Below are positions 45,712 through 54,971 of a stretch of 64,000 nt of DNA, piece after piece. The first letter of the stretch is position 1. Every line of letters begins with the position of its first letter. The position numbers and the translations under genes were made by a program. The notes below the pieces were generated by a model. The model made no database searches. It was not told the DNA's origin and saw nothing but the letters and a program-made list of their open reading frames with translations. Source of the DNA: Flavobacteriales bacterium (GTDB taxonomy: Bacteria; Bacteroidota; Bacteroidia; Flavobacteriales_F; PHOS-HE28); NCBI GenBank assembly GCA_016710015.1, contig JADJLR010000003.1, positions 434,001-498,000 of the forward strand, read 5' to 3'.

Positions 45712-46155
45712 TCACTCCTTGAACCCGACCAGGACGGCGACGCAGCCGACATGGACCATGTCGCTCGTACCCGTTCCTGGCACCCACACCACCGCTTTCA
45801 TCTGCACGGTATTGGCAGCCTTCAGGTCGAATACGTGCTTGGGCGAATCAGCGAGACTCTCGAACACGATCTTGTTGTTCAGGTCCACCAACTTCCAATT
45901 CACCTCGCCAAGGATCGGGTGCGTACACACCATCACGCGGTATTCTTGGCCGCTGTAGAAGGTCAGGTTCACCTCGGCCTCTTCGCCAGGGGCGAGCTGC
46001 GCAGCGTTGAACGATTCATTGAATTTGTACGGGGCCAATTCGGGCACGCACTTGTTCTTGGCAAAACTTCTGCATTGGGCATTTGCCGCTGCAGCGATCA
46101 ACACGAGCGTGCCGGCCATCAAGGTCTTCGCGATCATCATACGGGCGTTGAGCAT
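45712..46155 (-). CDS. Exported protein, unknown function
   Basis: 147 residues with a signal peptide ending at about ANAQ (MMIAKTLMAGTLVLIAAAANAQ); starts at M1, M6 or M7 are possible. Mature part: NKCVPELAPYKFNESFNAAQLAPGEEAEVNLTFYSGQEYRVMVC, a beta-rich domain with about four cysteines. 8 bases after the preceding lipoprotein gene, so co-transcribed with it. Confidence 0.75.
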   Translation of the reverse strand: MLNARMMIAKTLMAGTLVLIAAAANAQCRSFAKNKCVPELAPYKFNESFNAAQLAPGEEAEVNLTFYSGQEYRVMVCTHPILGEVNWKLVDLNNKIVFESLADSPKHVFDLKAANTVQMKAVVWVPGTGTSDMVHVGCVAVLVGFKE

Positions 46156-46163
46156 GGCTACGA

Positions 46164-47063
46164 TCAGTTGATGTAAGAGTTACGGATGGTGGCTGCCTTT
46201 TCGCGGATGCTCGCCAATTGGGCATCGGTCAAGGTGGCCGAAGGACTGGTACCGCCGATCACAGCAACACCATTCTCCTCGGTCATGGTGGCATCGCCCG
46301 AAGCGACCTGCACTTCCGCGAAGAGGGCTTGCAAGGCGTGAAGGTCCTCCTTCACACCATTCAAGCGTGCGTCATCCAACTCGTAGGAATCAAGCAACCC
46401 GTTCAGATCGGAAAGGGAGAGTTTCTGCTCCGCGATCCGCTGCCTCAACTCCGGGCTATCGTTGGTGGTGGAAACTTGTGTAGCGATGTACAGACCTTCC
46501 ACCCATCCACCGGCGATCATCAGGGCGCTGATGTTGTCTCGTCCGTTCTCCTTCAAGTAGGCATCCACGTTCCAGTAGGTCTCGCTGATGATGTCCAAGA
46601 GTGCGTCGCGATCATTCATCTTGGATTGCATCAACTCCAAGGTGCTATCGTTGAATGCGCTGATCACGCCCAACCGATCCGCCAATTTGCGCGAGCACGA
46701 GGTGTAGAACATGCTCTCTTGGGTGTGATTGAAAACGCTGGCATAGCTCAGATCCGCGCCGTACACACCGAGGTTCAACGCCTGTTGGCTGGCTGCCGTG
46801 TAGGAGTCCACTTTGTTCACATCGTTGAGGATCTTCCCGTTGTACTGGGCACCGGTCTTCTTCAGTAACGCGGCGGTCTCCATGGGCGAGGGGATGTTGA
46901 AGAAGATCTTCTTCGTCTGTGCCATCCGGTCCGCTTTCGCGGTACTATCCTGCGCTTGATCGATGTTCAGGGCATCCTGCGCGGGCGGATCACCACCGCA
47001 GGCGGTCAAGAACGTAGCAACGGCCATCGAGACCAACCAAGGATTCATACGCATTGCGATCAT
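46164..47063 (-). CDS. Lipoprotein of unknown function
   Basis: 299 residues with lipobox FLTACGG (C22). The mature part is mostly helical (SYTAASQQALNLGVYGADLSYASVF, LMQSKMNDRDALLDIISETYWNVDAYLKE). I recognise no family for certain. Shared operon with the exported protein downstream. No promoter box noted within 60 bases. Confidence 0.78.
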   Translation of the reverse strand: MIAMRMNPWLVSMAVATFLTACGGDPPAQDALNIDQAQDSTAKADRMAQTKKIFFNIPSPMETAALLKKTGAQYNGKILNDVNKVDSYTAASQQALNLGVYGADLSYASVFNHTQESMFYTSCSRKLADRLGVISAFNDSTLELMQSKMNDRDALLDIISETYWNVDAYLKENGRDNISALMIAGGWVEGLYIATQVSTTNDSPELRQRIAEQKLSLSDLNGLLDSYELDDARLNGVKEDLHALQALFAEVQVASGDATMTEENGVAVIGGTSPSATLTDAQLASIREKAATIRNSYIN

Positions 47064-47120
47064 CGGGATTAAGAGAGAGCAGTAGGTCGGGCGTAAAGGT
47101 CCCCTGTCAGGGCAGGGTCA

Positions 47121-49976
47121 TCAATGCGCTTCCAACCAGTTTTTCCCCATGCCCATGTCAACAACAAGTGGCACATCCAGTGGGAATGCTCCTTCCATGA
47201 GTTCCTTTACCATCTTTCCAAGTGCCCGCGCTTCATCGTTGTGCGCATCGAACACGAGTTCATCATGCACTTGGAGGAGCAGTCGGCTTCGCATGCCATC
47301 ACGCTTGATGCGTTCATGGATACGCACCATGGCCACTTTGATGATGTCCGCAGCGGAACCTTGCATGGGCGCATTGATCGCGATCCGCTCAGCCTGCGCA
47401 CGAACGGTGTTGTTGCCACTGGTGATATCGGGCAGGTACCGTCGCCGACCCATCAGTGTCTTCACATATCCATTCGTTCGGCAGAAGCCGATCATCTCAT
47501 CCATGTACCCACGAACTCCGGGGAATTGCGTGAAATAATCATCGATGATGGCTTTCGCTTCGGCACGTGGGATACCCAAGTTCTGTGCTAGGCCGAAGGC
47601 TCCTTGCCCATAGGCGATCCCGAAATTCACCGCCTTGGCCTTGCTGCGTTGCTCGCGCGTGACCTCAGCGATCTCCGCATTGAACACTTTGGCGGCCGTT
47701 GCAGCATGGATGTCGAGTCCGTTCCGGAAGGCATCTTGCATGTTCTGATCGCCACTCATGTGGGCGATGATGCGCAGCTCGATCTGGCTGTAGTCCGCGC
47801 TCAGCAATTGGTGGTCCGCATCGCGCGGAACGAAGGCCTTTCGGATCTCGCGGCCTTTCTCCGTGCGGATCGGTATGTTCTGCAAATTGGGGTCGTTGCT
47901 GGCCAATCGTCCGGTGGCCGCTACGGTCTGGAGGTAGTTGGTATGTACTCGCCCGGTATGTTGGTCCGCAGCTTCCGGTAAGGTATCCACGTATGTCCCC
48001 TTCAACTTACGCAGGCTGCGATAGTCGAGGATGAGCGGGATCACCGGATGCGTCCCGTTGAGGGTCTGGAGAATGTCCTCACTGGTCTGGTATTGCCCGG
48101 TGCGTGTCTTTTTCGGTCTATCACCACCCAGTTTGAGTGTTTCAAAAAGAACATCACCCAATTGCTTCGGACTATCGATGTTGAAGTGGACCCCGCTGGC
48201 TGCATGGATCTCCTCTTGCAAGCGCAGCAGATCCGTACCCAGTTCTTCACTGAAGGCCTTGAGCGCTGGTATGTCGATCCGGATCCCTTCGTTCTCCATA
48301 TCGGCGAGTACACTGATCAAGGGCATCTCCACCTCTTCGAAGAGCTTGGTCACTTCGTCCTGCTCCAACATAGGGGTGAAGAGTTCATGAAGTTGCCAGG
48401 TCACATCGGCATCCTCTGCGCTGTATTCTTTCACGGCAGCCACGTCCGCATCGCGCATGCTGCGTTGTGATCTCCCCTTCGGTCCGATCAGTGTTTCGAT
48501 GGATACCGGTCGATACCCCAAATAGGTTTCGCTCAGGTAGTCCATGCCATGTCGTAGATCCGGCTTCAGCATGTAATGCGCTACCATGGTATCGAAGAGT
48601 GGCCCTTTCACTTCGACACCGTAATTGCTCATTACCCGCAGATCGTACTTCGCGTTCTGCGCCACCTTACCGATGGTTTCATTCTCCAGGATCGGTTTGA
48701 AGATGTCTACGATGCGCTGCGCCTCTGCCCGATCGGCTGGCACCGGAACGTAGTGGCCTTCATGGGCCTTCCAACTGAAGGCAAGGCCGACCAACTCGGC
48801 GGTGCGCTCATCCGTGCTGGTGGTCTCGGTATCGAAACAGAAACGGGGCCGCTTTTTGAGTTGCGCCGCAAGCATGTACAGGGCCTCGTTCCCTTCCACG
48901 AGGAAGTAGCGATGCGGAACGGTCTCGATGGTGGCCATTTCCGTGAGTTCCACATTCCCATCCGCGTCCACGGAAGTACCGAAAAGATCCACTTGGTTGG
49001 AATTCGACTTTGTTGTTGATCGCTTGCCCACCTTTTCATCCGCGGGGGCATCAACTCCCAACACCCGACCAGTGAGGTTCCGGAATTCCAACTCGCTGAA
49101 CACTTCGAGTACCTTTTCCTTGTTCGGTGCATCCAAATGCAAAGCTTCGTGGTCCAACTCCACCGGTGCATCGATGATGATGGTGGCCAGTTGCTTGCTC
49201 ATGCGCCCTTGTTCAGCGAAGGCGATCACGTTCTCCTTCTGCTTCCCCTTCAGTTGGTCACTATTGTCGAGAACGGCCTCGAGGCTCCCGAACTGTTGCA
49301 CCAACTTCATGGCGGTCTTCTCGCCGATCCCCGGTATCCCGGGGATGTTGTCCACCGCATCCCCCATCAATCCGAGGATGTCCTTCACTTGTTCGGTGCG
49401 CTCCAATCCCCACCGAGCACAGATCTCCTTTGGCCCGAGTTTCTCTGGTGGAGCGCCTCCGCGGCCGGGTTTATACATGATGATCCGATCCGTGACCAGC
49501 TGCCCGAAATCCTTGTCCGGCGTGACCATATACGTGGTGTAGCCTTGTTGCTCGGCCTTCGTTGCCAAGGTCCCGATCACGTCGTCGGCCTCATACCCGT
49601 CGGACTCCAGGATCGGGATGTTGAAGCTTTCAATGATCCGGCGGATGTACGGGATGTTGCTCCGGATATCATCGGGCATCTCCTCGCGGTTCGCCTTATA
49701 ATCGAGCAAGGTCTCATGCCGTTCGGTGGGAGCGGCCGTATCGAAGACCACGGCGAGGTGAGTGGGATCCTCGCGTTTGATGAGGTCCAACAAGGTGGTG
49801 GTGAATCCGAATGCTGCACTCGTATTCAAGCCTTTACTGTTCACCCGAGGCGTACGGATGAAGCTGAAATAGGCCCGATAGATCAATGCGAAGGCATCGA
49901 GGAGGAACAGGCGCTTGTCCTCGGATGGATCCACAGTGGTGGAATTCGCGTCGGTCGTAGCGGTGGTATCGCTCAT
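47121..49976 (-). CDS. polA: DNA polymerase I
   Basis: 951 residues from ATG at 49976; an upstream frame adds 68 residues without homology. N-terminal 5' nuclease domain (FLLDAFALIYRAYFSF to GIPGIGEKTAMKLVQQFG), a 3'-5' exonuclease domain with DTETT, AQNAKYDLR and YSAEDADVTW acidic residues present and so probably active, and the polymerase with motif A SADYSQIELRIIAHMSGD and motif C LLQVHDELVFD. Repair and Okazaki-fragment processing enzyme. A -33/-7 pair precedes it. Confidence 0.96.
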   Translation of the reverse strand: MSDTTATTDANSTTVDPSEDKRLFLLDAFALIYRAYFSFIRTPRVNSKGLNTSAAFGFTTTLLDLIKREDPTHLAVVFDTAAPTERHETLLDYKANREEMPDDIRSNIPYIRRIIESFNIPILESDGYEADDVIGTLATKAEQQGYTTYMVTPDKDFGQLVTDRIIMYKPGRGGAPPEKLGPKEICARWGLERTEQVKDILGLMGDAVDNIPGIPGIGEKTAMKLVQQFGSLEAVLDNSDQLKGKQKENVIAFAEQGRMSKQLATIIIDAPVELDHEALHLDAPNKEKVLEVFSELEFRNLTGRVLGVDAPADEKVGKRSTTKSNSNQVDLFGTSVDADGNVELTEMATIETVPHRYFLVEGNEALYMLAAQLKKRPRFCFDTETTSTDERTAELVGLAFSWKAHEGHYVPVPADRAEAQRIVDIFKPILENETIGKVAQNAKYDLRVMSNYGVEVKGPLFDTMVAHYMLKPDLRHGMDYLSETYLGYRPVSIETLIGPKGRSQRSMRDADVAAVKEYSAEDADVTWQLHELFTPMLEQDEVTKLFEEVEMPLISVLADMENEGIRIDIPALKAFSEELGTDLLRLQEEIHAASGVHFNIDSPKQLGDVLFETLKLGGDRPKKTRTGQYQTSEDILQTLNGTHPVIPLILDYRSLRKLKGTYVDTLPEAADQHTGRVHTNYLQTVAATGRLASNDPNLQNIPIRTEKGREIRKAFVPRDADHQLLSADYSQIELRIIAHMSGDQNMQDAFRNGLDIHAATAAKVFNAEIAEVTREQRSKAKAVNFGIAYGQGAFGLAQNLGIPRAEAKAIIDDYFTQFPGVRGYMDEMIGFCRTNGYVKTLMGRRRYLPDITSGNNTVRAQAERIAINAPMQGSAADIIKVAMVRIHERIKRDGMRSRLLLQVHDELVFDAHNDEARALGKMVKELMEGAFPLDVPLVVDMGMGKNWLEAH

Positions 49977-49980
49977 GGTG

Positions 49981-50009
49981 CCAAGGTAATCTCCCCTTTG
50001 CAACACCAA
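49981..50009 (-). promoter_or_regulatory. Promoter of polA, -33 and -7 boxes
   Basis: TACCTTGG (49981-49988) lies 4 bases before the polA ATG; TTG at 50007-50009 is 18 bases upstream of it. Good spacing for a Bacteroidota promoter, with an expected start at the ATG. Confidence 0.6.
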
Positions 50010-50269
50010 CACCTGAACAAACCCGATGGATGCCCTCGAACCATCGCTGGACAGAACGGACTCCCACGTAGGTCTGCAAGGGGCGGGAACAATGCATACC
50101 GGCCCAGCATCAGCGTGATCGAGTACGCGCCTACATTTGGCAGTAACCACCACACGAGCACCTTCATAGCGCTGACCCAAATCAGTACGACCGGAGTCCT
50201 ATCCGGTCCAGACAACGTTTTTGCAACACCGCTCGTCAAAGTACATCACACCATCAACCGATCAAGCAC

Positions 50270-52240
50270 ATGAGGATCGAATTACTCGGGATCGCGCTAT
50301 TTGCCTTCGTCACCACGACGAATGCCCAGAATAGCTGCTCAACGGCGCAATCCATCATGCCCGGGATCTATTTCGTACCGGGGATCGATGGGCCAGAGGC
50401 ACCTTCGCCGCTGTGTGTCAATACCGGCGTGGCCACTGGTGCCGAATGGTATTCGTTCACACCTGCACAGGATACGGCCATTCTGCTGACCACGGATATT
50501 GAAGGGTTACCGGATACGCGCTTCCATGTATTCACGGGAGCTTGTGGTTCGTTGACTTGCGTTGCGGGCGATGATGATTCCGGTCCCGGATTGACCTCAC
50601 GCGCAAGTTTCAACGTGACCGGAGGGGTCACCTACCGGATCGCTTTTGATGATCGGTGGTATGCTGGCAGTTTCGGTTTCCAACTACAGCTGATCGCACC
50701 GGTCGTTCCTGCGGAAGGCATTGTGACCTGGACTTCATCCGCGATCCCGAACCTGCTTGGAGGTGATTGCGTGGTGGACATGAACGGGGATGACTTGGAT
50801 GACATGGTGCGGGCCAGTTCCACCAATATCAACATCCAGTACCAGCAACCCGGCGGTGGTTTCCTCTCTGTGAACATTCCCACTACTCCGGCGGACCATT
50901 CACCTTCATGGAGTATCGTTGCCGGTGATATCGATGGGAACGGATTCACGGACCTGATGTATGGTGGTCAACAAGGCGCCACGTTCATGATGGCGAACGA
51001 GACCGGAACCGCATTCACCGAGGTGTCCTTCTCTCAGTACATTTTCTGCCAGCGTACGAACATGGTGGACCTCAACGCAGATGGGCATTTGGATGCCTTC
51101 TCTTGCCATGATACCAATGCGAATGTTCGTTTCCTCAATGATGGAACTGGAAACTTGACCTTCATGCAGGGAGGGTTAGGAGAAACTTGCGGCAATTACG
51201 GTTCGATCTGGACGGATTACGACAACGACGGCGATGTGGATTGCTTCGTGGCCAAGTGCGGCTGCGACCCAACGGACCTCTTGATGCGCAACAACGGTGA
51301 CGGAACCTTCACGAACATGGCTCCTGCACTTGGATTAGCGGACTCCCATCAATCATGGTCCAGTGCTTGGGGCGATTTCGACAACGACGGTGACATGGAT
51401 ATGCTGATCGGTTCCAGCTCCAGTAACTACCACAAATTGATGAGCAACAATGGCGACGGCACTTTTTCCAATGAGACCGCCGGTTCCGGTTTCGACAACT
51501 TCTCCGGCCAATCCATCGAATGGACGACCCATGACTTCAACAACGATGGGTACTTGGACGTACTAGGGGGCGGAGCTTTGATGTACGGGAACGGCCACAT
51601 GCAGTTCGCTCCGGATGTCACCGCACCCAGTACCAATGCCGTGGGCGACCTGAACAACGACGGATTCTTGGACATCGCGAACTGGGGCGGTGCCTTTCTG
51701 AACGATGGAAATGACAACAACTGGCTCAAGGTGCTCACGAAGGGCACCGTATCCAACAAGGATGGCATTGGTGCCCGTGTCCGCATCACCAGTGCGCTGG
51801 GCAGTCAGATCCGCGACGTGAAATCAGGTGATGCATTCAGCACCATGAGCAGCTTGAATACCCACTTCGGCGTCGGGCAGAACACCGTGGTGGATGAGCT
51901 GGAGATACGCTGGCCTTCTGGTATCGTGGATATTCTGGAGAACGTTCCTGTGAACACGGTCGTGGAGGTGGTGGAAGGATTGAGCACCAGTATCGCTACG
52001 AACGTGCAACGCAATGGGATGCGGGTATACCCGAACCCCGTTGCCGATCAGCTTCGTGTGGAACTTCCAGCTACAAGCGGAAAGCGTTTTGCAGCGGTGT
52101 ATGACATCACAGGCAAACAGGTGATCGTCGATGTCCTGTTCGACAACCAGCTTGATGTTTCCATCCTGACGAACGGCACCTACGTTTTGAAAGTGAAGCA
52201 GGACGGTCGTGCCTTCCAGTCCGTCTTTACCAAGGAGTAA
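50270..52240 (+). CDS. Secreted FG-GAP/VCBS protein with UnbV/ASPIC and T9SS domains
   Basis: 656 residues with a signal peptide (IELLGIALFAFVTTTNAQ). A beta-sandwich at about 20-145 is followed by a propeller of FG-GAP/VCBS repeats at about 155-465, several with D-x-D/N-x-D/N-G calcium-type motifs (DMNGDDLDD, DLNADGHLD, DYDNDGDVD, DFDNDGDMD, DFNNDGYLD). Then an UnbV/ASPIC domain (GARVRITSALGSQIRDVKSGDAF, HFGVGQNTVVDELEIRWPSG) and a sorting domain (GMRVYPNPVADQLRVEL to the end). Surface protein, function unknown. Confidence 0.88.
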   Translation: MRIELLGIALFAFVTTTNAQNSCSTAQSIMPGIYFVPGIDGPEAPSPLCVNTGVATGAEWYSFTPAQDTAILLTTDIEGLPDTRFHVFTGACGSLTCVAGDDDSGPGLTSRASFNVTGGVTYRIAFDDRWYAGSFGFQLQLIAPVVPAEGIVTWTSSAIPNLLGGDCVVDMNGDDLDDMVRASSTNINIQYQQPGGGFLSVNIPTTPADHSPSWSIVAGDIDGNGFTDLMYGGQQGATFMMANETGTAFTEVSFSQYIFCQRTNMVDLNADGHLDAFSCHDTNANVRFLNDGTGNLTFMQGGLGETCGNYGSIWTDYDNDGDVDCFVAKCGCDPTDLLMRNNGDGTFTNMAPALGLADSHQSWSSAWGDFDNDGDMDMLIGSSSSNYHKLMSNNGDGTFSNETAGSGFDNFSGQSIEWTTHDFNNDGYLDVLGGGALMYGNGHMQFAPDVTAPSTNAVGDLNNDGFLDIANWGGAFLNDGNDNNWLKVLTKGTVSNKDGIGARVRITSALGSQIRDVKSGDAFSTMSSLNTHFGVGQNTVVDELEIRWPSGIVDILENVPVNTVVEVVEGLSTSIATNVQRNGMRVYPNPVADQLRVELPATSGKRFAAVYDITGKQVIVDVLFDNQLDVSILTNGTYVLKVKQDGRAFQSVFTKE

Positions 52241-52256
52241 AGGATGATCTCTTTCG

Positions 52257-52291
52257 CGAAGGGGCTGCCTCAGAACGAGGCAGCCCCTTCG
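52257..52291 (+). terminator. Intrinsic terminator after the UnbV/T9SS gene
   Basis: A perfect 15-bp stem (CGAAGGGGCTGCCTC with its complement) and a 5-base loop AGAAC, then TATTTCC. It lies 16 bases past the stop. Confidence 0.85.
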
Positions 52292-52345
52292 TATTTCCAA
52301 TGGCGTATTTTCATCCGATAGAGGAAATCGAGGAGGACACGTGGG

Positions 52346-53425
52346 TCAGTTCTCCTTCCAGACCACTTCGAGCACGGTCTGCCCAACGGCTTTCAAGGTC
52401 ACCGGATCGATCACCTCCATGTTGTCATCGTGCGTATGCCAGTACGGCCCGAATGCCTGTGTAGCGGGGTCGTATTCGATGAGGTCGATGCTCGGGATCC
52501 GCAAGGTCTTGTTCACTGGTATGTGGTCATCGATCCCCACGAAGTACTTCGTCTCCTGGACGAACCGATCACCGTACCCCAGCGCTTCTGCGGTCTTCCA
52601 CACCTTGCGAACAATGGCCGGCGCATATTGCATGCTCAGGGCTTCTTGGTAGAATTTCGCATCTCTCGCCCCCACCATGTCCAACAGAATACCGAAGCGA
52701 GCCTTGTAATTCGGCACATGGGGGTTCTTCACCCAATACTGGGATCCAAGACACCACGTATCGATGCTGTGCTCATCCATGCCCATGGCCCCGCTGGGTT
52801 GGCCATGGTCCTCCACATCGGTGAAGAGGATATCGACCCCCGGTCCATGCTCCTTTTGGGCCAGATGTCGTGCGATCTCCAACAAGATGCCCACACCGCT
52901 TCCCCCGTCGTTGGCACCGTCTATCGGTTGGTTGGTGCGCTCATCGTCCTTATCGGCAAAAGGGCGCGTATCCCAATGGGCAAAGAGCAGGATCCGCTCC
53001 TTCCGCTCCGGATGGAAACTGCCGATGATGTTGCGCAAAGGCAACCGCCCACCGCTGAAAGTGGTAACGCTCCCGGTCTGCTCCACCACCTCCGCACCGG
53101 ATCCTTTTAGCCGGGCAACCATCCAATCGCCACAATCCACGTGTGGCTTGGTGCCGGGGACACGGGGGCCGAAAGCGACCTGGGCCGCAACGAACGCATA
53201 GGCGCTATCCGGATCGAAAAGTGGTGTTGGAGGTAATGCAGGTTCGGTGACCTTCACCGTCGGTACATCGACTTGATCCGGTCGACCGGATCCGCATCCC
53301 GCTAGAATTCCAAATGCAAGGAGTATGAGGCAGATGGCAGCAGCAGGTGGCTGGCAAGACCCTGCATTCCGCCTCCTGCTCCTGCTCCTGACTCCTGCTC
53401 CTACTATCACTATGCCCTTTCCCAT
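52346..53425 (-). CDS. M28-family lipoprotein, glutaminyl-peptide cyclotransferase-like
   Basis: 359 residues from ATG at 53425. Lipobox ILAGC with C44, after an unusual 28-residue basic n-region (VRSRSRRRN) encoded by a CTCCTG repeat; a shorter start may be the true one. The M28 zinc site is FAHWDTRPF (His, Asp), DGANDGGSG (Asp) and TDVEDHG (Glu), with a final HDDN region. This spacing and VEDHG instead of FDGEE fits glutaminyl cyclases that form N-terminal pyroglutamate. It overlaps the end of cysS by 16 bases. Confidence 0.85.
   Translation of the reverse strand: MGKGIVIVGAGVRSRSRRRNAGSCQPPAAAICLILLAFGILAGCGSGRPDQVDVPTVKVTEPALPPTPLFDPDSAYAFVAAQVAFGPRVPGTKPHVDCGDWMVARLKGSGAEVVEQTGSVTTFSGGRLPLRNIIGSFHPERKERILLFAHWDTRPFADKDDERTNQPIDGANDGGSGVGILLEIARHLAQKEHGPGVDILFTDVEDHGQPSGAMGMDEHSIDTWCLGSQYWVKNPHVPNYKARFGILLDMVGARDAKFYQEALSMQYAPAIVRKVWKTAEALGYGDRFVQETKYFVGIDDHIPVNKTLRIPSIDLIEYDPATQAFGPYWHTHDDNMEVIDPVTLKAVGQTVLEVVWKEN
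53373..53402 (-). repeat. CTCCTG/CAGGAG short repeat inside the M28 gene start
   Basis: Five CTCCTG-type units with one 1-base interruption (minus strand GGAGCAGGAGTCAGGAGCAGGA) encode the basic VRSRSRRR stretch before the lipoprotein signal. Loss or gain of one 6-base unit changes two residues and keeps the frame. Confidence 0.75.
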
Positions 53426-54912
53426 GTCGTCCCTTCTTTGGTATCCTTCAGCACGATACCAAAGGCCACGAGCTTGTCGCGAATAGCATCACTGGCAGCG
53501 AAGTCCTTGCGCGCTTTGGCCTCGGCCCGCATGCGAATGAATTCTTGCACCAAGCCATCCAAGGCTCGATCGTTCGCCACAACGCGTTGTTCGTGTTGAA
53601 GACCCAGAACGTCACCCGCGATGCCGTGGTAGAACTCCCTCCAACGGGACAACTGCTCTGCGGAGAAACCGGATCGGTCCTCGCGTTTGGCCGCCGCGTT
53701 GTTGATCACCGGAATGCCCTCGAACAGCACGGCGATCGCGCGCGGTGTGTTCAGGTCGTCATTCATGTACGCGTTGGCACTCTTGATCAAGGCATCGAGG
53801 GTGGTGTCGTGTGCCGGATCGAATGTTGCAACGGGTGTCAACGCATCCAGCGTGGTCAGTGCGGCCATCAAACGCTCCAACCCTTTCTCCGCCGCCTGCA
53901 TGGCCGCATTGCTGAAATCGAGCGTGCTGGCATAGTGGCTTTGCAGCATGAAGAAACGCACGGTCATGGCGCTATACCCTTGCTCCAGTAACTTGTGGTT
54001 GCCGGAGAGCAGTTCCTCCGGTGTGAATCCGTTGCCTTCGCTCTTGGCCATCTTGCGGCCGTTCACCGTAAGCATGTTGCCGTGCATCCAATAGCGCACC
54101 GGTGCCACACCATCCGCCGCCACACTCTGCGCGATCTCGCATTCGTGATGCGGAAACTTCAGATCCATACCACCTCCATGGATGTCGAACGTAAGGCCGA
54201 GGTACTTGGTGCTCATGGCGCTGCACTCCAGATGCCATCCGGGAAAACCCTCGCCCCATGGACTCGGCCATTTCATCAGGTGCTGGGGTTCGGCCTTTTT
54301 CCAGATCGCGAAATCGAGCGGACTACGCTTCTCATCCATTCCCTCGGTATCGCGGGTATTGGTCATGAGCTCATCGATCTTGCGACCACTGAGTTCACCG
54401 TAGGCATGCTTCTCTGCGTACTTCGACACATCGAAATAGACAGAACCATTTGCTTCATACCCGTACCCGCTCTTCAAGATCCGCTCCACCATGCCGATCT
54501 GTTCGATCAAATGTCCTGTGGCGGTGGGCTCGATGCTTGGCGGCAGGACATTGAACAGGCGCATCACATCGTGGAAGCCGTTGGTGTACTTCTGCACGAT
54601 CTCCATCGGCTCCAACTGCTCCAGCCGTGCGCGCTTGGCGATCTTGTCCTCGCCTTCATCCACATCGCCCACTAGGTGACCAACATCAGTGATGTTCCTC
54701 ACGTAACGCACGTTGTAACCGATGTGTGTCAACCAGCGGTACAGCACATCGAACGTGAGGAAGCTGCGCACGTTGCCCAAGTGTACATCACTGTACACGG
54801 TGGGTCCGCACACATACAGCCCAACATGCGGTGGCCGAAGGGGGACGAATTCCTCCTTCTTGCGCGTTAGGGTATTGGTCAGGAAAAGTGGGCCATGGGT
54901 CGGTACGGACAT
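53410..54912 (-). CDS. cysS: Cysteine--tRNA ligase
   Basis: 500 residues. Class I synthetase: the HIGH-type YSDVHLGNVRSF, zinc-site residues in YVCGPTVYSD and HLECSAMS, FPHHECEIAQS, and the KMSKS-type GRKMAKSEGN. Charges tRNA-Cys. A -7 box TACCTTCG lies at 54935-54942, 22 bases before the ATG. Its stop overlaps the start of the M28 gene. Confidence 0.96.
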   Translation of the reverse strand: MSVPTHGPLFLTNTLTRKKEEFVPLRPPHVGLYVCGPTVYSDVHLGNVRSFLTFDVLYRWLTHIGYNVRYVRNITDVGHLVGDVDEGEDKIAKRARLEQLEPMEIVQKYTNGFHDVMRLFNVLPPSIEPTATGHLIEQIGMVERILKSGYGYEANGSVYFDVSKYAEKHAYGELSGRKIDELMTNTRDTEGMDEKRSPLDFAIWKKAEPQHLMKWPSPWGEGFPGWHLECSAMSTKYLGLTFDIHGGGMDLKFPHHECEIAQSVAADGVAPVRYWMHGNMLTVNGRKMAKSEGNGFTPEELLSGNHKLLEQGYSAMTVRFFMLQSHYASTLDFSNAAMQAAEKGLERLMAALTTLDALTPVATFDPAHDTTLDALIKSANAYMNDDLNTPRAIAVLFEGIPVINNAAAKREDRSGFSAEQLSRWREFYHGIAGDVLGLQHEQRVVANDRALDGLVQEFIRMRAEAKARKDFAASDAIRDKLVAFGIVLKDTKEGTTWERA

Positions 54913-54934
54913 CTCAGGAAAAGGAATGCGCGTG

Positions 54935-54942
54935 CGAAGGTA
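54935..54942 (-). promoter_or_regulatory. -7 promoter box of cysS
   Basis: TACCTTCG on the minus strand, 22 bases before the ATG. Confidence 0.5.
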
Positions 54943-54971
54943 GCAGGCGGTCCCAGCATGTCAGGTGCCGC

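Noticed and set aside
49137..50273. 378-codon open frame on the plus strand through polA
   Set aside because: Lies fully antisense to a well-supported polA and shows no family pattern.
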